A stretch of 64,000 nucleotides of DNA. Source: Gibbula magus (lineage: Eukaryota; Mollusca; Gastropoda; Trochida; Trochidae). The DNA lies in contig OW388293.1 in NCBI GenBank assembly GCA_936450465.1, positions 82,730,134 through 82,794,133 of the forward strand, in the 5' to 3' direction. Shown one piece after another: positions 1 through 13,902 of this stretch. A program made the position numbers and the translations under genes. How positions within the stretch are numbered: position 1 is the stretch's first letter; each line of letters starts with the position of its first letter. Under the pieces are notes generated by a model that saw only the letters and a list, made by a program, of their open reading frames with translations, ran no database searches and was not told the origin of the DNA.

Positions 1-780
1 AACAGTTATTTTTGGATTCAAAGAAAGAAGGAACGATGTCCTGAATTTCCTCTATATTTTAACGAAAGAATTCATTTATTCCAAAAAATTGGCAAACAGA
101 CTACCTACTCTAGCGGGTTTGAAACCAAAATTACACTACAATTATCAACTATATAAATCAAATGCATATACACAATGCAAATATGACTCTTTTGGCACAT
201 TTTGGTCATCATGCCACAACCTATTCAATTACATATTAATATTTGACTTGCTGTGTTTACTTCATCTATATATGAAAATGCTGTACCCATATCAAAAAGA
301 AATAAAGTGATAAAAAAAAAATAAGGTTTTAATGATTTGCAACTAGATCTATACAGAAAAGTTTCCAGGTATTGGTAGCATGGTGTACAATCCGCCATGT
401 ACATGTGAAATAATCATGTGTAGGTAAATGAACATGTATGTACAAAATGTATGTGAGTTCAGGTAAGCTGTGACAGTGTACACAGTGTACACAATCCTAA
501 GAAATATTGATGAAATAAAATAATGTCCAACCAAAGATTGATTTCATTTATTTTGCATTCAAAGAAAGCGAACAGTCTACAAATTATTTCCTATCATTAA
601 GCATATTAACATTATTCATCTTTTATAGTTTACACCACCTTGCAAGTTTGAAAATAGTGCATAATTATTATCCTGATTGGCAAAGTATGTATTATGTTAA
701 TATTAACTTTGCAGTATGACATGTGATTTTAACTTCTAGTCTTCTCACACCAAAACATCTCGTCGATGCAAATTTAGATA
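1..780. other. Non-coding flank, no gene seen
   Basis: Open frames here are short, start at non-ATG codons or lack any recognisable motif. No splice-bounded coding exon, RNA gene or transposon end could be supported. A short tandem repeat of tgtacac occurs near 475-492. Confidence 0.6.
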
Positions 781-931
781 CGATCAAGTTTTTTGGGGGC
801 ACAGGCTGGGAGGAAATATAGATATGGGAAGATATATTTCCTCCCCAGTCTGTGGTTTTGGGTACGAATTCACCGCACTCGAGATGAAATGCACTAGCTA
901 GCACTGTTTCGATGAAAATTAGACTTGATCG
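781..931. repeat. MITE-like inverted repeat with internal hairpin
   Basis: The outer pair CGATCAAGT (781-789) and ACTTGATCG (923-931) is an exact inverted repeat. Inside lies a 55-bp palindrome at about 799-854 whose arms share CACAG, CTGGG and AGGAAATATA around a short gggaa loop. The stretch is more GC-rich than its surroundings. The minus-strand open frame across it (692-940) contains the palindrome and is better explained as structure than as protein. No target duplication could be fixed because there is no sibling copy of this locus in the window. Confidence 0.4.
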
Positions 932-2060
932 GGGCTCCATTATAAGTTTAAAATACTTATTTTAGCGCAAATGTCTAAATATAAAGTCTGCCATTGACAT
1001 ACACTGTTTATTGATGAACAACAGTCAGATTGGTGTGAATGCAAACAGAAAATTTGTGTAAATAAGGGCAAAATAAAATATATTAGATATAACGAAGTAA
1101 GTCTAAGCGGAAGTCATCTGTCTCATGATCGATTTCGCCCGATGTACGTTGTTGGTCTGCTGATTTGTCATCACTCAAGTGATATTTAGGCCTACTTAAA
1201 ACACAATTTTCCTTTTTTTCAAAGAAATGAAATATACATGTTGTATCGTCAAAATATATCAAAACTTTCTCGAATTACGTGGGCATCATGCAATTTGATG
1301 ATTTCCAACATGTGCTGATGTACAGTAGTGAACCACTGAATGAATTTTTAGAGTAGCTGATATATACTATATATGATTTTCCGCTCCTAAATTTGGGTCA
1401 AAACCAAATACTTGATTGTTTTAATTGGCCTACTTAGATGTGTGAACATAATATTCGTCACAAGAGTAACATTCTGTCATTTTAACCTGCGAGTTTTATG
1501 AACAATGTTACACAATGCGAAACCCATATCGCTGTCTTTCAGTAGACTTGCCGCGGCGTTTTGGGGCATTTTTCACTGCCTATATCAATTTTCAGAGATA
1601 AAAAGTTCGTTATTTTTGCGTGGTGACCCCCATTTTTTTTCTTCGAATTTGTGTTCCATATATTGTCATGTTCATATTTTGAAAGTTTAAAAAAATTCTA
1701 AATTTTGAAAATACGTTTTTGAAGATAATTCATTGAAATTTTAGGTAAAAATTAAAAATTTATAGACACAATAAGTTGAAAAAAATCATTTCAAATTTCA
1801 TTTTTCAAAATTATTTTTGGATAAACTTTGAAGTATCATTTATATCTAACTGTAAGAATTAAAATTTTGCATTTATTTTAAAAAATAATAAAATTTTGCT
1901 GAAAAAAGGATTTTTTTATTTTCAGGTTTTTCAATAAAAGAGGACAGTTTTTTACACATTTTTACTCGAAAACGATTTTTGAAATCAGAACACTCAGTTG
2001 TACATATGTGCCAATTTTCAGAAAAATCTAAATATTTTTATTTCTGGGTAGAGTATGTCC
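932..2060. other. AT-rich non-coding flank of the tandem array
   Basis: No gene is seen. Positions 1690-2040 are extremely A/T-rich, with runs of aaaatttt-type sequence and many stops in all frames. The similarity shared by the three large tandem copies begins at about 2061, so this segment is the left junction of the array. Confidence 0.55.
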
Positions 2061-2342
2061 TTAATAGCTTTTCAATTTTAATTTTAATTGAAAGAGCTAT
2101 GAAATAGTAAAGACATTGTTGTAAAAAAAATCCTTGATTTCGTGATCAGTCAATATCAGCACAACAATTCTCATGTTGAGGTACAATTTGAGACGGAGAC
2201 CTGAAATTAAACAGGTCGCATTTGTGGTCAGCATATTCAGTGTAACAACTCAAACACAATGTGATATCAAGATGATGCAGAATAAACTGAATGCTGAACT
2301 AGTTTAGAATGTGCCTGCTGTCTGGAAAACAATGCATGGTAA

Positions 2343-2549
2343 ATGGGAATTGAATCTATAGTTCTGATAAAAGTCAGAGACATGCGTATCAGGAATCTGC
2401 CCACAAGAAGCAAGTTTACCGCTTTCTTTGACAGAGTTTATTTCAATTTGCCTGACAATTCGTTTCCTACACAAGTTGCTATATATTATCTTCTCCGGTT
2501 TCATAAAACAGTTTTATGTCATCATCTGACCTCAGGGACCATCACAGAA
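2343..2549 (+). other. Block A segment conserved in three copies, probably non-coding
   Basis: A 69-codon frame is open here, and related frames exist at about 18600 and 36240-36390, including a shared ending around KTVLCHHLT. The three copies differ by single-base and 7-base indels inside the frame, and the copy 2 version shifts and stops early. Nothing resembles a known domain. I treat the conservation as recent duplication, not as selection on a protein. Confidence 0.4.
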
Positions 2550-3530
2550 TAAAGTGGGCCGTTTGCTGACAAATGTTTCATTTCATAGTCACAGCCCATG
2601 TGGGAGTTACAGGTGTCATTAATGAAATGTTTCCCTTGATTTGAAAAAACTTGAAATATACCGTTATTTATCTTATGATGATACATAAAGAAAACCATTT
2701 CAATTATATATATAATTCAAATGTGTTCTCCACATCCTCACATTTCTCTAAAATAGATCATTTTCAAGTTTTGTTCTCTCAAAGAATTTGTTAATAATCA
2801 CTGTTTTTCTTTTAGGAAACAAGAGAGGAAATTGATGTTTGAAGATGTCATATTTTCACTTTGATAACATCGGATTACAAGATCGATACATCTCATTTAG
2901 CTACATCGTAAGAAAGGGAATTGAGTTTGATTCAATTTATTTTTTCAGTGTTTAAGTCAGAATAGTTTTGTGAACGCAAGAGAACACTTTAAGCAAAATC
3001 ACATACATTTCTTATTTTCTCCTTTAGAATCCACATATACATTTATTGTATTAGTTGTTAAATTGTTATATGATTGCGTTTCTTATAAAAACGCTTGTAA
3101 CATGACTTAATGTATAAATCCTATTTATGTCATATTTATGTTGGGTAACACAATCTATCGATCTCCCTTTCCTTACAATCTCGAATTAAATACTGTTTAA
3201 ATCACACTCATGGTGAACCATATATATGATATCAGGTTTGTTTATAGTATCAAAATGTATAACACATGTATATGCATTGCGTCTGTGAAATGTAAATACT
3301 ACATATTTATTTACATATTCCTATCAAATGAAGCTATTGGCCTGTTGTAAAGTACGTTTCAGTGGCACTTACTGTTTCAGGAATAAAATCTTTAGAGAAA
3401 TAAGTTCTAATATAGATGCTATATGTCTTTAACATTCTGAAAATATAAGTCAGTACTTTATTTGTGAACGCCCACAATGTATGTTAAATCATAAGATTAT
3501 TGTGGAGTCTGCTTCGATCATTTTACATGG

Positions 3531-4862
3531 ACCTGTATAATTCTGTTCCAAAATAACCAGGTTTGTGTCTCAACACTTGACTACTTTCTAGTTAATGGTT
3601 GACATTCAAGTATCCTTTTATTAGGCAAGAACAGAATGCGTTTGTCTGTCATCTAATTCGGGATGATTTTATACACTGAAATAACTCTACATAGTTATAA
3701 TATACACTTTCATTCCGTGTAAAATGCCAAAATACAAATGTAAAATACAATAATTACCGATATCACTTCTGATTATATCGTCTTGTTAAGCATGCTAATA
3801 ATATAACAATATGTAACCATGCCAATAGTTTGTGTCATCAGGGACTACTGGTATATATCATTGATTTCCCCCCAGGCATTATCTATATAAGGTTTTAAAC
3901 CATGTGGTTACAAATAACATCAAACGATCACATCATGACGTCAAGTCATAAACTGGTATTAGCCATAAAAATTGGAGTGATAAAAATGTCGGTAAAATTG
4001 TACTAAAATTACTATTACTTTGACGAGCAAAAGTTCATCATAACACATGAGTCAAAAGGATGTATCTTGGAAAGATCATTAACATAAGTTAGGGGATACT
4101 CATGATAAATATGAATGCAGCAACGCTAAACATCCCCCATGCTGAATACAATATATATTGAGATCTTACTAAAGAATTTTCCTACAATGTAACATATGTT
4201 ACTATCTGACAACATTTTTCGATTCCATCAAAATCTAGCAGCGAATTAAGCGTCATTGTTTCTATCTAAACAAATATATGGAATTCCGGTCTTTTCAATG
4301 GTTGCAGGAACATACTGCTGACTCAGTTTGAAACAGCATCACTGATTACACAACTAACTTTGATTGCAAAACATCATGATTCTTTATTTCGAACTAAGAC
4401 AGTGGTTCACACGCCATCGACTCACTGAGTGTTCTGTTGTAGGTTTCAGTCACACGCCCGTATTTGTAAAGAGATATGATTTCAATAACGGCAACTGAAG
4501 TAGTGAGTGATATTTATCATACAGTGTGAAATAATTTGCGAATACAGGATGTATGACCTTTGAGTGATAATGTGCTCTATATCCTTTTTTATTTCCCCTA
4601 GCACATCTCTCTACCTAACCAAGTAAATACTAATTTTATAATATTATAAGAATGTGTTCCTCCTTTTGAGCTGTCAAATATATGACTAATACTAATAATG
4701 CCAATCTTTCGATTGTTTTAAACTGCTTTGATCTTTCCAAGGAAAGAAAAAACTCACCAATGCTGTGTCTGCAGAGAAGTGATTGACGAGAAGATTGCTG
4801 CAGCTGTCATCTCATGATGATAACTTTTTACACGTTTGCACTATTAGAATAAGACGTACATT
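3531..4862. repeat. R repeat, copy 1a (3' truncated)
   Basis: Starts acctgtataattctgttcc and matches 9832-12530, 19751-23445, 24411-27250 and 37432-39756. At about 4862 homology jumps directly into block B, so the distal half of R seen in the other four examples is missing here. Confidence 0.8.
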
Positions 4863-7800
4863 CCTTGCTTTTATTTGCACGATGTTGCTGTCTACATGTG
4901 GCTGTAACAAGACCTTCATTACCTTGAAGGCAAATAAAAACCAATAAAAAATGTGTTTACAATAAAGAGGAACTGTTATCAACAATAGTTTGTTTTATTC
5001 CGTAATTTACACATAAACAAGTCAAGGATTAACGTTTTTAAATTGGAAATTGTGGTATTTCAGATAAAGCTATAATAAATCAGCTTTCCTATCGATAATG
5101 TAACAAAAAAAGACGCGGAAAAGCTGACAGATAATTTCAGATTACTACTGGTGATAACTTTTATCTAGAAAAAGCAACATTATTATTACTGCAATAGATA
5201 TGACATCCTTTTGTGGATATTTAACAGTCTTACAAACGGTTAAAGAAACTATGCCGAAACGGTGCTACTGTTATGAATAGAAGTTAAATATACATAAACG
5301 TTATTTAATGATAAACATTTTTCAAAATACAGATTTGTATAATAAAAGCAAATGTTTGCTTTTCTTGAGACAGGTTTATATAGACTGTGTACATCCATTA
5401 CATGGTTCCAACACGCAGAAGCACGACCTTGAACAACTCTGATCAAAGCTATCGGTTGTCTAAATATCAAGTCTCATCGTTTTAACACGAAATCAGAATG
5501 TTTTTATGTTATTCTTGCATCCCAAGTTTAGAATTCTGATTATTCCCGTTGTAAATAATGAAGGTTAATGGACCATCGAATATCGTGTCGAGATCAATTC
5601 AATGATGTATGCTAGTTTCTCTGAAAAATGGAAAAATTATCAACATATATAACACATTTATTTCATTTCAAGTCAATTGTAATTAACGTACAGCAACTAA
5701 TAAAACTAGATCAACAATAAAGCAATTTTGCTCAGTTAAAAACATCCTAAACCAGGATTTTAGGCGGCTTGACAAGATTGATTAGGAAATGTTGAGCTGA
5801 TATCTTTAACAGATCACCGGTAACCTTTTATCTACTAATGTTTCAATCACTCAGGTATTGATAGCTAAATTCACTCTCAGTTTTCCCTCTTTTTGATGTA
5901 AGGATTGAACTCGCTTTAGAAAATGTGAACTTTTTTTATCTTAAGATTTTAAAAGTTGAAATATCAGGACATAACCTATTTTTGGCAAATGATATTTGAA
6001 TTTTGAATAAAGTATTTCGTCTTCCCATTACATTAAACATATTGTCTTTAGGAATGATGGCATTGCATTCAACTATGAAATGAAAGAGTAGGTTATCCAG
6101 TTAGGCTATATGTTGTTACATTTAGAATTATATCTAGTGATCTAGTTTATAAACGGTCCATGGTATTATTCAACTTCAGTTAAGCATTTATCTCTTTCAA
6201 AACGCAGTATTTGTTTATACGTTTTGCCATCACTAACGATCTCTTTCAGACAATTTCTCACCATACATTGATTCTGATGATTACATTTAAGTAAACCCCC
6301 CTGTTTATTTCTTCGGATATACACTTCGATTTTGTGTGCACAACGTATCTGAACTTTGTGTACGCCTACATCGGTTGATGACGCTTTTTCACCCACGAGG
6401 TTAAGGGCCAAGTAAAAGCCATGTCCGTTATGCACACAACAAAGAAGAAATTGCCATGATAATACTTTTCTTATCCTATGTTTTGTTCATCTGCATGTCG
6501 TGTGTTGAAGTGTATGAGTTTAGTTAGGACAATTTAGATTAAGCTCCACAATCACCAGAGATATACGATACAAGTGTCCCTATCAGTAATGCAGTACAAG
6601 TAGGGTGGAAACAGGCAGACAATGAAAAGGGACCGACATTAGAAATACACAACTGCAGAGGAAAACCAGGTTGTAAAACCAGGCTCTCATTATGTACGTC
6701 AGGAGAAGATGAATACTGGTCGATACTCTAGAGAATTCAACGATGTTAAAACTGAATAGTTAAAACGAACGTCAACATTGCCTTGTTTAATACAACAGAA
6801 ACATAAACTGAATAAAAGCTATTTTACTGTTTGAGAGGGGTTCTAGATTATTGTATGAAAATTCAACTTCTTTATTAGACAGTAGTTATGTTATTGTTAT
6901 ACTTTCTTATATGCATGCTTTGAAATTGTATAAGAAACTAAACAACTAGTATAAGTATATTGTTTAAAACAAAAACTGGATATCTAAGCAGACATTAATG
7001 TTATTCTGATTATAAATGACTGTACAAAACTAATGGTCGCAATGCATATTTGTTGACTCGACGAAATTATATTTTAGTCGACCATTTGATCTTTGTACAA
7101 AATGCATTGATACATTTGGATTCATTAAATGGGTTGTGCGCATGACTTTTGCTTGTTTTAAATAACTTCTTTTTGTAATTCAAAGTTCTGAAAATATACA
7201 TTTGGACATCACTTAAGCAACACCCAGGTTTCTTTAGATAACAAAGAAGACAGTGTGTTATAAAAAGAGATAGTATGATAAACTATATATTATTTTACAA
7301 AATGTCAATGGTTGAAGGTCAATAAATATTTTAAATGTTAACATTGATGACACATTTGCTAACGTATTCCCCGAAAATGGAGCACTGACACTGACATTCC
7401 TAGATTCAGTCGAAGTAGAAAGCTTTTCTACAGTCGCCAATTTGATTTAGAAATTATCCCATGATAACCTGTCATGCGACTTCTGGAAAGTAGTTTCCGC
7501 TGCCATCGTTTTCATGTACATTGTACAGAATAACATATCAATGTTTCACAACAGTAGTATCTTCAACGGGAGTATACTAAATATTATTAGTTTAGGAATT
7601 TCACTGTGGTCAAAAACAAAGAAAATGAGTAATATCTCATTTGTATTTTTCATGTTTATATGTACTCTACGTTATTATATTAAGTACGTTCCCAGATGAC
7701 AGTCGACAGATTGGATGACGAAATCTGGACACAGCGGTGAAATAATTGTAGTTTGTAGGCATCTTGGTAAAACCATGTGCCTCTCCTGTACTCTACTTTA

Positions 7801-8780
7801 CCATATTGACTTACAGGCATAATACTTTCATGAGGGTTTCGTCAATGTCTAATGTTAAACACTGACTTAACATTAAAAATTGCAATCATTAACCTCTTTA
7901 AAATAGTTTTACGGACTAGTATGGTTACACTTGACATGCAATGCAGTGAAATTTATAGTTATATGGAGGTAAATTTCTATTCATTGAATTTGACGTTGTT
8001 CAATCAACATTGTTGTTCAACCAACTGTGTTATCTTAAAACACAATCAGACGCCTTAAGTAAACCATAAATTATGTTGCATACATAAATCAAGAAGCACA
8101 TAAAACTAAATTACAAATCAATTTTCATTTTCATTCGCTAGATGTTATCATTCTGTAATAAATTTACTAATACAGCTATATGAACAATAATTGAGGGAAA
8201 ATTTGTATTGTATGTGTCATGTGTAATACATGTCACATTGTGACTTGTCAAGAGGACGAAAACACCTTTTACGAGTTCGAGGAAGATATACAGATATGTT
8301 CAATATCACTTTTTCTCTAATTATCCTATGTGGCAGTTAAAGACTTGTATAAAACTAAAATAACACTCAATCTGCAAACAATGACCAACATGAATATCGA
8401 ACTGTTGCAGATAATTTTGTGAACATTTTAAAATTGACTTCACATTTCAGAATCGGACATTGTCAGTTCCTTTGCTAAAAATAAGTACAAGAATGTTTTA
8501 CCTTTAGTGTTGATGTGTAGAAGTCATCAGGTTTATTGTACTGCTTTATTCATGTACGCGACAGGCAGAGAGTGCATTTGTTTGGACCATCTAATGAAAC
8601 AAGTTTTGTTTTAACTTCGTTTTTGCCTACTTTACAGCTTTCACATTTACTGTTTATAGTGCAAGGTTTGCAAAGAATTTCATGTAAACAGGTCCTCAGG
8701 CTTGCAGGGGTATCTCATTCCACAACCGAAAATAGACACGGAAGTCTGGTTCGATTACACATTTAAAATACTGTTCGTAT
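4863..8780. other. Block B of the tandem unit, no gene supported
   Basis: This block matches 41508-48732 in copy 3, where it is interrupted by a Tc1-like insertion and two unmatched stretches. The longest frame is an 89-codon minus-strand frame at 6166-6435. In copy 3 the equivalent sequence has an early stop after the start codon, an extra A that shifts the frame, and the transposon insertion. It is therefore not a maintained gene in both copies. No splice-bounded exon with a recognisable domain was found. Confidence 0.5.
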
Positions 8781-8784
8781 TTAT

Positions 8785-9820
8785 TTTTCAGGCCCCGTGT
8801 CAAGCTCCTCATAAAACAATTTAACACGGACCAATTAATATTTCAACAGACATTTTTTGAACTATGTGATTTTTTCGCAGATTATAAACCAATTTACACT
8901 GACGGTTCTAAGGATGGACAACTTTGACTCCTTCAACAACATATGCTTTAGGACTGCATGATGGCAGCAGCATCTTTACTGCAGAAGCTAAGGCCATCTT
9001 TAAGGCCGTCCGTCACCTTAAAAACTCAACTACTAATAATTACATTATGTTTTCCGATTCACTTTCTTGCCTACAAGCAATTAAAAAATTTAAGAGTGAT
9101 CACCCAATTATCAGGGATATTTTATTACTTCATAATTATTGTCTCCAATGCGACATCGTCTTCTGCTGGCTTCCTAGCCATATAGATATAAGAGGTAATA
9201 ACAAAGCTGACTCATTAAACATTAAACTTCAAACATATTTCTTCTAATAAATTTCCATATTTAGATTCTAAACCTGCTATCAAATCATAGAACGTTGGAA
9301 GTCCAAATGGGACCAACAACAACTTAACACACTTCACACTATTCAACCTCAATTATGTTACCAATCCCTGTCTTATTTTACCCGACAGGAAGCTTGTGAC
9401 CTACGTCGATATCGTACACTGAGGCTTATCTTACCCACTCATATCTTTTAAAGGGGGAAGATCCCCCGGTATGTATACCTTACCAGGGTCCCGCACAATC
9501 GAACACATTCTATGTGAGTGTTGGGACACTGTACGTTTTTCCTCCTATTTCAATTAGTCACGTTTTTAATCATTTAGGTGAGCATTGTGTTTACATTCTT
9601 TTGATTTTTTAAAGGCTATACACCTTTTTCGACAAATTGTAAATTTTAACTTTTCATTATCATCATTTATTCAACTTGTGATAATAGGAGATGTTTTTTA
9701 CGGCTTTCATGCCGTGGTCTGTTTATATTTTGCAAATTCCTTTGAATTAGGCAAATGAATTAAATATCTTGCCGCTAATGGCTGCGATACTGCCGGAGCG
9801 GCATTAAACACTAACTCACT
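8785..9820 (+). pseudogene. LINE ORF2 3' remnant: RNase H domain and C-terminal region, broken
   Basis: This is the tail of a non-LTR retrotransposon of the I/Jockey-like type that carries RNase H. The frame from 8790 reads into YTDGSKDG (first catalytic Asp at about 8901). It then ends in a TGA at 8925 and continues in another frame (8924-9244). That frame holds FTAEAKAI (catalytic Glu), FSDSLSCLQAI (catalytic Asp) and FCWLPSH...GNNKAD (final Asp; GNEKAD is the usual form). Downstream, degenerate matches to the post-RNase H region (RRYRTLRLILPTH) are interrupted by several stops. The 3' end near 9820 runs gctgcgatactgccggagcg and then taactcact. The element is 5'-truncated and carries at least one frameshift and several stops. 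The same tail persists at 24008-24400 in copy 2, so it was inserted before that duplication. Confidence 0.8.
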
Positions 9821-9831
9821 TTAAGAGATGT

Positions 9832-12530
9832 ACCTGTATAATTCTGTTCCAAAATAGCCAGGTGTGTTGTCTCAACACTTGTCTTTTTTCTAGATAATGG
9901 TTGACATTTAAATATATTTTTATTGGGCAAGAACAGAATGCTTTTGTCTGTCATTTAATTCATGATGATTTTATTCTCTGAAATATTTGTCATATGGAAT
10001 GTCAGACATGTGACGTTGAACACTAAACAAATGCAAAAAATACTGATATCACTTCTCATTTTAAGAATATTAAGCATGATTATGATAAAGCAACATGTTT
10101 TGTTGCAATGTTTTGTGTCACAAGAAGCTACTGGCATTTATCATTGATTTCCCCCGAGGCACAATCTAAATAAGGTTTTAAACCATGTGGTTACTAATAA
10201 CATTAATTCGTCACATCATGAAGTAAAGTCATAAAATAGAATTACATTGGAGTGATAAAATGTCAGTAAAATTGTACTAAAAATAACTGTTACTTAGACA
10301 AACAAAAGCTTAGCATAACAGATGAGTCGAAAGGATGCATTTATAGGTAACTGAAGACTTTTCCTACAAGGTAGCATCTGTTACTATCTGGCAACATTTT
10401 TAGATGTTTGCAAAATCCTCTAGCAGCAAATTAACGGCCATTGTTTCTATTCAATCAAATATATAGAATTCCAGTCTGCTCAATGGTTACCGGAACATAT
10501 CGCTGACCCAGTTTGAAACAGCTGATTACACTACTAACTTTGATTGCAAAAAATCATGATTCTTTATTTCTGGGCAGGACAGCGCTTCACACACACCAGT
10601 GAGCATTTCCACCTTTCCATTTTCACTCCCCATGTGTTTTGTTAAAGGTATCAGCCCACGCCCATACTGTGAAGTAATGAGATTTCAATAATGTCAACTG
10701 AAGTAGTAAATGATATTTATAATTTAATGTGAAATAATATGTGAGTGCATTGTTTGTTTGATGACGAATATAGGACAGCATGAGTACTTTAAGTAATGAT
10801 GTGTTCATTCTTCTATATTTTACCCTAGCACCTCTGTAAACCTACCACTTTTATTTTATTGAAAAAATGTGTTCTTACTGATACTTTTGAGCGGTCAAGT
10901 ATATAACTAGTAGTAAAAATGACAATTATTCCATCATTTTTAAACTGTTGTGATCTATTCAAGGAAAGTAAAAACTCACCGATGCTGTGTACTGATGTTT
11001 TTCTGTTCTCTTCAGAAAGTGATTGACAGCAAGATTGCTGCTGCTGTCATCACATAATGACTTTTTTTGTACACGTTTGCACTATTGCAGTATGAAGTAA
11101 ATTTTTTAATATGCCAAACATTTTTTTAATTAAAAAAGGCTAGTGACCTAGATTTGACTCGAGTTTATGTCATTTTATTGAGGACAACCTAAGAGAAAAA
11201 ATCTATAAGACAAATGACATGTTCACTAAAAAAAAGTATTATTACATAATGACGTGTCTTGTACATTTCATATGAATGTTTAAAGTCCAGTTTTTGCAAT
11301 TGTCAATTTAAATTGCTGTCTCCCAGAGAGTAAACATAACAAACAAAAGTATAGTGTTTACTCGCTGTATAATATAAATGTAGTTACAGTCATTGACTTG
11401 ATTCCATTGATTCTAACTGATATGGTTACTCCTTTTTTCATACTAAATCATTAATGAATGCATGGTTGTTATTTAAGTTTATCACAAATTTACCAATGCC
11501 AAAAAAAAATATTAGTAATCATTTAGGGGATAAGTTGAGATAAGAGCTAAAATTGTCTGTTCAAATTTGTGTCTTCCAGAGAGTAAAAAATAGTAGATAT
11601 AGAGAATAAATAATAATATAGTGATTACTCACTGTAGAATATATGTAGATACAGTCATTGACTTGATTCCATTGGTGTTCATTGATATGGTTCCTCCTTC
11701 TTTCTTACTAAATCATTACTGTATGCAGTGCCGTTAATTAGTACATATATTTCAAAGCTAAGAATTCACAAGATATTAAGCACTTTGAGATAAGATTAGA
11801 GTTAAAATCTAGCAAATCTAGCATTAATGTTTCTAATTGAATTCAAACTGAATTATAGAAGAAGTTGATAGACATTTGATATTCGTCTCTAAGAAAAGTC
11901 ACATTCCCAGTGACGAATAATGCTTTTATTTATGCTGGTCCTGTCAACTAATTTCATCAGCTACTCTTGTTGCGATCTATAATCAAACATGATTATGACT
12001 AGGTTCACAGTGAGAAGTTGACCGTAGAATAGAACATACAACCCAAACGTCTAAACATCGAAATTCACCTTTTTGTTGTTAATGTTTTCTCGATACACTT
12101 TCATTGTCAGAGTTTTGATATGATTTCAACGAAATGAAACTTGGAATGGCATAAAATGATTTAACAAACAAAGACGTCTCCTGACATTTTGCTTTTGAAA
12201 AGTATACTTAAAATGTCATTTATCTGTTTTTGAAATGAACTGGGAAATAAGGTTGGAGATGATGCAGACAAAATTCAGACAAAGGTTCCCCGGGCGAGTG
12301 TCGAGTCTTTGAACTCTCATGTTTAGTTAATGGATAAAATGAAGAATATGAAAGCATAATGGAAGCATTCGAAGATAGCAAGACATATTAATTTTCTCAG
12401 ATTCCTGTTCCTTTGAGACAGTCCTAATGGAGAAGATATGATCTGCAACAAGACACGCTACATTTTGCGTCAATTATATTGACAATTAAATAGAGTTACA
12501 ACAGCTGACAGGTTATTGGAAATATTATTC
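9832..12530. repeat. R repeat, copy 1b
   Basis: This is the second R of copy 1, directly after the LINE tail. It is closest to 24411-27250; a 186-bp sample around 10623-10808 differs from 25322-25507 at about ten positions. It contains an internal tandem duplication (11318-11790) that the 19751 and 37432 examples lack. Confidence 0.8.
11318..11790. repeat. Internal tandem duplication inside R, period about 250 bp
   Basis: The motif gtctcccagagagta at 11318 recurs as gtcttccagagagta at 11571. Each is followed by agtcattgacttgattccattg and later a catactaaatcatta-type segment. The same doubled arrangement is present in the copy 2 R at about 26033 and 26278, so it predates the large duplication. 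The other R examples have neither unit in this form. Confidence 0.65.
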
Positions 12531-12885
12531 TCTCAGACAAGAACTATCCTTATACTTCCTTGAAATGGAATGTGAATGTGTTAGGGCATTATACACAATT
12601 CACAGTGTTTTTTGGTCACATTCAGTTTTAAAGACACACATTATTTACATAAAGTAACACTCTGTCATTTTATGACTGAATTTGATTATATGCAAATACG
12701 CAGTGATAATCATACTCTTAATTATATTTGAAGAGAAGCAATGACCAGTTGGATAATAAAGCTAACTTTTTATCAATATTTGAGCCATTTGGATGAAGAT
12801 GTGTTTGTTAAATCACCCGTTAACAAGTTGCTTATATATTTTATCATAAGCAGGGCTTATCAATTGCCGGGTGTGACGTCACACA

Positions 12886-13168
12886 CGACAGTATACCCTT
12901 AAATGACCACAGCAGCCTTTTCAATTTTTCTGTCACCTATGATTTGTCAATTTTTTTTTTAAAAAGCTGAATATTGGTTAATTTATCAGACTTATTTTAA
13001 AATTAAAAGTCAAGTTATTGTAAAACTAGAATCCTTTTTAATGAATACTATTTCATGAATCATTTTTAATTAATCATTTAAATAAATCAAAGTGTCCAGG
13101 GTCATGGCAGCCGACCTTTGGCAAGTGTCCTAGAACACTTTTCTTCAATGTTGTTAAAAGTGAAATTT
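12886..13168. mobile_element. Copy 1-specific insertion of unknown type
   Basis: Copy 2 runs directly from gtgacgtcacac into aaggatatct at about 27605, whereas copy 1 has about 283 extra bases at this point. The insert is AT-rich and carries agtgtcc...agtgtcctagaacact, a short direct and inverted motif near its right side. No reading frame, terminal repeat or target duplication was clear, so it could equally be a deletion in copy 2. Confidence 0.45.
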
Positions 13169-13497
13169 CGATTTATAAAGGATATCTGTCTTTTCTTGAC
13201 ACATACGATGTTTATGTCTATGTTCTATTTATAATTTGATGTTAACAATGTAGTTACAGCAGGAAAAAAATCATTTTTATGTTGAGTTGTCGCTGATCTC
13301 AGGGAAAAGTTATGTTCACTGTAGCTTGATAGACAGATTATTTCACTTATAAATCCAAGTATTTCTTTGATCATCATATAATAAATATTTACATATAGTA
13401 TTTAGATACTATAAGTGAATAGTGGTGGAAATATTTGACAACATAAATCTACTGTTCCCTTCAATATGGTCACAGCAAACTTTGCATACTTCAGAAT

Positions 13498-13902
13498 TTA
13501 TCACCCAAAACAGTGTTCCACAAGAGATATCACTCGTGTGAGATCAAGCGATATCTCCTATTTTGCGCAATGCCCTGTCACCGTCAACTACATGACATCA
13601 CAAAGCTTTTACATCATCAAGTAATGACATCACAACGCTATGACGTCGTCAACATGATGACGTCACAATGATATGACCTCACTGCACTGGAAGTCGAATG
13701 GCAAAGATGTGCACAATTTTTCATTGAAACGTAATAAGAATGATTTTGGATGATAAATAGAATCTCACCCTCGTGTCTTCTGATATCACATATATCAACA
13801 CTCGTTGATAAAAGTGAAAATATCCTCGGCAAGCCTCGGATATGTGTAACTTTTATTTACTGGTGTTGATATATCAGAAGACACTTGGATGAGATTCTCT
13901 AT
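13498..13902. mobile_element. Bipartite hairpin element E1 (405 bp)
   Basis: The empty site in copy 2 (cagaat|ataatatcc, junction 27995/27996) defines both ends. The body, 13498-13756, starts TTATCACCC and ends GGATGATAA. It is fused to a hairpin, 13757-13902, that starts ATAGAATCTCACCC and ends GAGATTCTCTAT, with arms sharing GTGTCTTCTGATAT around a cctcggcaagcctcgg core. No protein is encoded. Either no target-site duplication was made, or an AT dinucleotide was duplicated; the two readings cannot be separated at this locus. The body carries several CRE-like motifs (tgacatcacaa, tgacgtcacaatg). Confidence 0.75.

Noticed and set aside
6166..6435. 89-codon minus-strand frame in block B
   Set aside because: The copy 3 paralogue has an early stop, an extra base that shifts the frame and a transposon insertion. 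No domain was recognised.
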